A stretch of DNA of 64,000 nucleotides. Origin: Peptoniphilaceae bacterium AMB_02 (GTDB taxonomy: Bacteria > Bacillota > Clostridia > Tissierellales > Peptoniphilaceae). Shown here piece by piece: positions 59,710-64,000 of this stretch. The translations under genes were made by a program, and so were the position numbers. Position 1 is the stretch's first letter. Each line of letters begins with the position of its first letter. The notes under the pieces were generated by a model. It was given only the letters and a program-made list of their open reading frames with translations. It made no database searches and was not told the origin of the DNA. The DNA lies in assembly GCA_036321625.1 (NCBI GenBank), contig CP143259.1, forward strand, positions 310,001 to 374,000, given 5' to 3'.

Positions 59710-60354
59710 ATGGAAAAATCTAATAAAAATAGACGTGTTCAGAGAAATAGAATATATAGATACTTTATTGATGCTGCCGTCGATATCTTAAATGAAGATG
59801 GCTTGGATGCAATAACGATTAGGGCAGTTAGTGAGAGGGCAGGATATAATAGCGCAACTCTCTATAATTATTTTACAAATCTGGATCATTTAAAATTCTT
59901 TGCAGCTATCTCGGTTTTAGATAAATATGTAGAGAAATTAAATGGTGTAACCAATGATGACGATTCAAGTAGAGAAAAGTATATAAAGATATGGATGGCT
60001 TTTGCAGAAAACTCATTTGAGTATCCGGAGCATTACTATATAATTTTCTTTTCCGAGATGAAAAAGGATATGGATGAGTACTTAAACGATTACTATGATA
60101 TCTTTATCGGAGAGGATACTAAAGTTGAGGACACCATACAGAGAATGTTAAAAGAAACAAGTCTTTCCAATAGGTCGATGGTACTTATGAATGAATGCAT
60201 TAAGGATGGATTATTCAGTGAAGAAAAAGGAAAGATCATTGATGAGATAGTAATTTTAGTCTATCAAAGCATACTAATTCAAGTGAAAACCGGAGTTTTA
60301 GATCCGGAAGATGCATTGAATTCGTTTTCCAAGTATTTAAACAACCTACTATAA
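59710..60354 (+). CDS. TetR-family transcriptional regulator
   Basis: A 214-residue regulator. The N-terminal helix-turn-helix is typical (GLDAITIRAVSERAGYNSAT, then LYNYFTNLDHL, residues about 28-58). The helical C-terminal domain has no obvious ligand signature. Two ATGs are possible (59707, 59710); the second has the better distance to AGGAGG. It is divergent from the TIR-GNAT gene and upstream of grdI; either may be its target. Confidence 0.9.
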   Translation: MEKSNKNRRVQRNRIYRYFIDAAVDILNEDGLDAITIRAVSERAGYNSATLYNYFTNLDHLKFFAAISVLDKYVEKLNGVTNDDDSSREKYIKIWMAFAENSFEYPEHYYIIFFSEMKKDMDEYLNDYYDIFIGEDTKVEDTIQRMLKETSLSNRSMVLMNECIKDGLFSEEKGKIIDEIVILVYQSILIQVKTGVLDPEDALNSFSKYLNNLL

Positions 60355-60375
60355 TAAAGTATAAATAATAACTAT

Positions 60376-60411
60376 ATACCCAGATGCGATAAAGGTGTCT
60401 GGGTATTTTTT
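60376..60411 (+). terminator. Terminator of tetR
   Basis: ATACCCAGA (60376-60384) pairs with TCTGGGTAT (60398-60406), then a T run. Confidence 0.93.
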
Positions 60412-60561
60412 TATATGTTTTTCAGTGTAAAATGCATTAAATAGTTGATTTAATTTTTTGTTGAGTATATAATATGATTAAAAAGTAATCATGATTAGTT
60501 TATAAACGAAACTAATTGTATCTTATAATTTGCTGAAAACGATATTATTAGGAGGTAAGAA

Positions 60562-61890
60562 ATGAAGCGACTTGAAATTGGCAATTTCCATGTAAAAGAC
60601 GTAGTATTTGGAGAAGTTACTAAATTTGAAAATGGAATATTGACAATAAACAAAGAAGAGGCAGAGGCATTTATTAAAGAGGATGCACATATTACCAAGC
60701 TTGAACTTAAAATTGCTAGACCGGGAGAGAGAATCAGAATAGTGCCGGTTAAAGAGGCGGTTGAACCTAGAGTAAGACTAGACGGAAGAGCTGTATTCCC
60801 GGGAGTAACAGGAGAGCTTGCACCTACAGGTGAAGGTAGAGTACATGCATTAAAAGGTGTGTCTGTGCTTGGTGTAGGAATGCATATGGGTAGCTTTGGA
60901 GATGGTCTAATCGATATGTTCGGAGAAGGACAAAAATATACCATCTTTGGAGAACTAATAAATATTTGTATTATTGCAGACACTGACGAAGATTTTGAAA
61001 GATTTGAACAACAGAAAAAGAATAAAGCTATCAGATGGGCTACACACAAGTTCGCTGAGTACCTCGGGAAAACAGTTCTAGAACAAGAACCTGAAGAGGT
61101 TGAAACCTTTGATTTTGAAGCTGTAACAAAAAGAAGTGCTGAGTTAAACGAACTTCCAGGAGTGGTATTGGTTATGCAGCCGCAATCACAGATGGAAGAG
61201 ATGGGTTATAATGATTTACTTTATGGTTGGGATTTAAATCACTTTGTTCCTACTTTTATGAATCCTAATGAAGTGCTTGACGGAGCAATAATCTCCGGTT
61301 CATTTATGCCTTCTTCATCAAAATGGGCAACATATGATATGCAAAACTTCCCTACAATAAAAGAGTTATACAATGCTCATGGTAAGACTATTAATTTCTT
61401 AGGAGTTATTATGTCAAACCTAAATGTATCATTGGAGCAAAAAGAAAGATCTGCTATTTTTGTAGCTAATATCGCAAAAGCACTTGGTGCAGATGGTGCG
61501 ATAGTTACAGAAGAGGGCTATGGAAATCCGGATACGGATTATATAAGATGTATAGTGGCGTTGGAAGATGTTGGAGTTAAGGTAGTAGGAATTTCCAATG
61601 AGTGTACAGGTAGAGACGGTGCATCTCAGCCGCTAGTTGTACTTGATGAAAAAGCAAATGCACTTGTGTCTACAGGAAATGTTTCTCAAATGATAGAGCT
61701 TGAACCGGCTGATGAAGTATACGGTGAATTAATGGCTCTTGCCAGGGACGGACTGTCAGGTGGTTGGGCAGATGATGAGATACTAGGATCTTCAGTCAGA
61801 GAAGACGGATCAGTAATAATGGAAAATAATGCTATGTTCTGTGGAGATGCCATAGCCGGATGGTCTGTTAAGACTATGAAAGAATTTTAG
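60562..61890 (+). CDS. grdI: Betaine (or sarcosine) reductase proprotein subunit, GrdE/GrdG/GrdI family
   Basis: A 442-residue protein of the substrate-specific component (protein B) of Stickland reductases: KRLEIGNFHVKDVVFGEVTK at the start, RLDGRAVFPGVTGELAPTGE and EEGYGNPDTDYIRCIVALED. Family members self-cleave at a Cys to form a pyruvoyl group. I could not place that Cys: the stretch SGSFMPSSSK (about 245-254) has serines, while Cys348 lies in NECTGRDG. The BCCT gene downstream favours betaine. GGAGGTAAGA precedes the ATG. Confidence 0.9.
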   Translation: MKRLEIGNFHVKDVVFGEVTKFENGILTINKEEAEAFIKEDAHITKLELKIARPGERIRIVPVKEAVEPRVRLDGRAVFPGVTGELAPTGEGRVHALKGVSVLGVGMHMGSFGDGLIDMFGEGQKYTIFGELINICIIADTDEDFERFEQQKKNKAIRWATHKFAEYLGKTVLEQEPEEVETFDFEAVTKRSAELNELPGVVLVMQPQSQMEEMGYNDLLYGWDLNHFVPTFMNPNEVLDGAIISGSFMPSSSKWATYDMQNFPTIKELYNAHGKTINFLGVIMSNLNVSLEQKERSAIFVANIAKALGADGAIVTEEGYGNPDTDYIRCIVALEDVGVKVVGISNECTGRDGASQPLVVLDEKANALVSTGNVSQMIELEPADEVYGELMALARDGLSGGWADDEILGSSVREDGSVIMENNAMFCGDAIAGWSVKTMKEF

Positions 61891-61901
61891 AGGTGAAAAA
61901 A

Positions 61902-63210
61902 ATGAAAAAATGTCTATACTATATTAATCAGTTTTTTGCCGGAGTCGGTGGAGAAGAGGAAGCTCATTTTAAGCCTGAACTTAGAGAAGGATTTTTCGGT
62001 CCCGGTTTGGCATTAAATGACGCATTGGAAGATTGTGAAATCACTCATACCATAGTTTGTGGTGATAATTATATCGGTGAGAATAAAGAAAAAGCAGTAG
62101 AGGAAATATTTGAGTTAATTGAAGGACTTGAATTTGATTTATTTGTTGCAGGACCGGCATTCCAAGCAGGAAGATACGGTGTTGCCTGTGGAATGATTTG
62201 TGGAAGCAGTAGAAAAGAAATACAATGTCCCTGCACTGACTTCAATGCATATTGAAAACCCCGGTGTTGAGATGTATCGTAAAAAAGTAATCGTATTTAA
62301 AGGCGGTAATTCTGCAGCTAAGATGCGTGAAGATGTTAAAAAAGTTGCTGCTTATGCCAATAAATTATTAAAAGGAGAAAAGACTCTTTCAGCTGAAGAA
62401 GAAGGATACTTCCCAAGAGGAGTTAGACATCAAGTATGGTTGGAAGAGCCTGTAACTGCAGCAAAAAGAGGCGTTGACATGCTGGTTAAAAAACTTAATG
62501 GTGAAGAGTTTGAAACTGAGCTTGTAATCGAAAAGAAAGAACTGGTTCCTGTAGCAGAACCAATTAAAGACTTAAAGAAAGCAAAAATTGCACTTCTTAA
62601 CACCGGTGGAATTGTTCCGGTTGACAATCCCGATAGAATTCAATCAGCATCGGCTACCAGATGGGGAAGATATGATATCTCCAATATGGATAAGTTACTG
62701 GGCGGAGAATTTAAAACAATCCATGCCGGATTTGACCCTGCAGCTGCAGATGCAGATCCAAATGTAATTATGCCGGTCGATGTTATGAAGGATATGCTTA
62801 AAGAAGGAGTATATGGCGAACTTCATCCATACTTCTATTCAACAGTTGGTACTGGAACTACCCAGGCTGAAGCAGCCAGAATGGGAAGAGAAATGTTAAA
62901 ATACCTTCAAGAAGATGGGGTTGACGGAGTACTTATGGTCTCCACCTGAGGTACTTGTACACGTTGCGGTGCAACGATAGTTAAAGAAATAGAAAAAGCC
63001 GGACTTCCGATAGTTCAGTTATGTAACTTGGTTCCTGTAGCTCTTACAGTTGGAACTAATAAGATAGTACCTACTATATCAATACCTTATCCATTTGGAG
63101 ATCCTTCAACTTCTAAAGAGGAGCAATATGATCTTAGATATAAACTGGTAAGAAGAGCATTGGAGGCACTTACCGAAAACGTTGAAGAACAAACTGTTTT
63201 CAAAGCATAG
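61902..63210 (+). CDS. grdH: Betaine (or sarcosine) reductase selenoprotein subunit, with in-frame UGA and apparent frameshift
   Basis: Selenoprotein of the GrdB/F/H family. The frame from ATG 61902 (LYYINQFFAGVGGEEEAHF; GRYGVACGMIC) ends early at about 62254. The gene continues in the +1 frame from about 62200 (AVEKKYNVPALTSMHIENPG). One extra G near 62202 explains this. At 62947-62949 UGA sits in VSTU-GTCTRCGAT, the expected selenocysteine site, and the frame runs on to 63210. Without the extra base it would give about 436 residues. Either a sequence error or an inactivating mutation. Confidence 0.88.
62947..62976 (+). promoter_or_regulatory. Selenocysteine UGA codon and SECIS-like hairpin
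   Basis: UGA at 62947-62949. After 12 bases a perfect 6-bp stem CGTTGC/GCAACG (62962-62967 with 62971-62976) with loop GGT follows, in the right distance and with the G-G-U loop typical of bacterial SECIS elements. Confidence 0.85.
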
Positions 63211-63233
63211 AGTATTAAGCTTAGCTATAATCA

Positions 63234-63277
63234 AAGGTCGAAAGCTTACTTGAGGATTTCAAAATGCTTTCGACCTT
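63234..63277 (+). other. Long hairpin between grdH and the transporter gene
   Basis: AAGGTCGAAAGC (63234-63245) pairs perfectly with GCTTTCGACCTT (63266-63277). No T run follows, so it is more likely an mRNA-stabilising or partial-stop structure than a full terminator. Confidence 0.6.
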
Positions 63278-63312
63278 AATCCTACAGTGAGACTGTAGAG
63301 AAGGTGGTGTGT

Positions 63313-64000
63313 ATGAAAAAAGATAATTCCGTATTCAATATATCCTTGGTCATTGTAGCAATAATTGCAGGCTGGGGTATAGTCAGTCCCAAGGGATTTG
63401 GTAAAGTCGCTGATTCTGTTTTTAAAGGACTAACTCAATACTTCGGTTGGTTCTACCTCATGGTCATGTTTTGTTTTGTCCTATTCGTAGGATATTTAGC
63501 CTTTAGCAAATATGGGAATATTGTTTTGGGACCGGACGATTCTAAACCGGAATATTCAACTATATCTTGGTTTGCAATGCTTTTTTCAGCAGGTATGGGT
63601 ATAGGTCTTGTATTCTGGGGAGTAGCAGAACCTTTAAATCATTTTATGGCACCTGGAAGAGGATTGGTTTCGGGGAGTCCTGAAGCAGCTGATTTTGCAA
63701 TGTTTGCATCATTTATGCACTGGGGATTACATCCATGGGCAAATTACACAATAATAGCACTGCCCCTTGCATATATGCAGTTCAGAAAGAATAAACCGGG
63801 TCTTATCAGTAGTATATTGATTCCATTAATCGGGGAAGAAAGAGCGAGAGGACCAATTGGTAAATTCGTAGACATATTGGCAATATTTGCAACAGTGGCA
63901 GGTGTAGCTACATCACTTGGACTTGGGGTTCTACAGATAAATAGCGGTATGAATTATTTATTTGGAGTTCCAATTAATAATTTTGTGGCACTTATAATAA
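63313..64000 (+). CDS. BCCT-family betaine/choline transporter, 3'-truncated by window edge
   Basis: The first 229 residues of a membrane transporter: KKDNSVFNISLVIVAIIAGW at the start, then the BCCT signature SAGMGIGLVFWGVAEPLNHF (about 93-112) and MHWGLHPWANY (about 135-145). The signature glycine-rich stretch is that of betaine carriers. Encoded after grdI-grdH, it probably imports betaine (or a related methylamine) for the reductase. AAGGTGGTGTGT precedes the ATG. Confidence 0.93.
   Translation, partial: MKKDNSVFNISLVIVAIIAGWGIVSPKGFGKVADSVFKGLTQYFGWFYLMVMFCFVLFVGYLAFSKYGNIVLGPDDSKPEYSTISWFAMLFSAGMGIGLVFWGVAEPLNHFMAPGRGLVSGSPEAADFAMFASFMHWGLHPWANYTIIALPLAYMQFRKNKPGLISSILIPLIGEERARGPIGKFVDILAIFATVAGVATSLGLGVLQINSGMNYLFGVPINNFVALII

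Noticed and set aside
62200-62949. Second part of grdH as an independent gene starting with GTG
   Set aside because: No ribosome binding site, and the family shows one continuous protein across this point.

Overview
The window looks like chromosome from a low-GC, Gram-positive, amino-acid-fermenting anaerobe of the Clostridia/Tissierellia kind. The evidence is a selenocysteine-containing betaine (or sarcosine) reductase beside a BCCT transporter, an indolepyruvate:ferredoxin oxidoreductase operon, a methionine T-box leader, a cobalamin riboswitch, strong purine-rich ribosome binding sites and an HK97-type Firmicutes prophage. The species cannot be named from the sequence alone.

Layout. 1-3.2 kb: the 3' part of an L,D-transpeptidase gene, a convergent yqeY-lrgA-lrgB operon, and an XRE regulator with a small membrane protein. 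3398-3473: tRNA-Ala(GGC), used as an attachment site. 3458-41947: an almost complete 38.5-kb temperate siphovirus prophage bounded by a 16-bp direct repeat (attL 3458-3473, attR 41932-41947). Its modules run in order: leftward integrase, ImmA-like protease and repressor; rightward Cro/excisionase; small early genes; a replication block with a family-B DNA polymerase and primase-helicase, followed by an iteron cluster that looks like an origin; a run of small accessory genes that includes a DNA methyltransferase split by an (AG)7 tract; HNH/P-loop and terminase genes around a G-rich candidate cos site; an HK97 head set; a tail set with a dnaX-like -1 frameshift signal; baseplate and fibre genes; XhlA, endolysin and holin; and finally a leftward two-gene operon with its own consensus promoter that looks like lysogenic cargo.

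42-64 kb is chromosomal: a VOC protein; a ligase-iorA-iorB-ACT-ligase-ACT operon that probably oxidises aryl pyruvates to aryl-acyl-CoA and free acids; a cupin; a DUF1905 protein; a cobalamin-riboswitch-controlled ABC importer; a MITE-like repeat; an alpha/alpha-toroid protein; metA-metY behind a Met-specifier T-box; a DUF1445 protein; a TIR-GNAT fusion protein; a TetR regulator; and grdI-grdH plus a BCCT transporter cut by the window end. B12 uptake and selenocysteine-dependent betaine reduction both fit an anaerobic Stickland-type metabolism.

The most notable points are the TIR-GNAT fusion behind a perfect promoter that shares a 12-bp direct repeat with the adjacent tetR promoter, the AG-repeat-gated phage methyltransferase, the iteron cluster, the two-gene cargo operon next to attR, and grdH, which carries both a UGA-Sec codon with a hairpin and an apparent one-base frameshift. 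Three frames in the window differ from an intact gene by one or two bases, so a sequencing check should come before biological interpretation of each.
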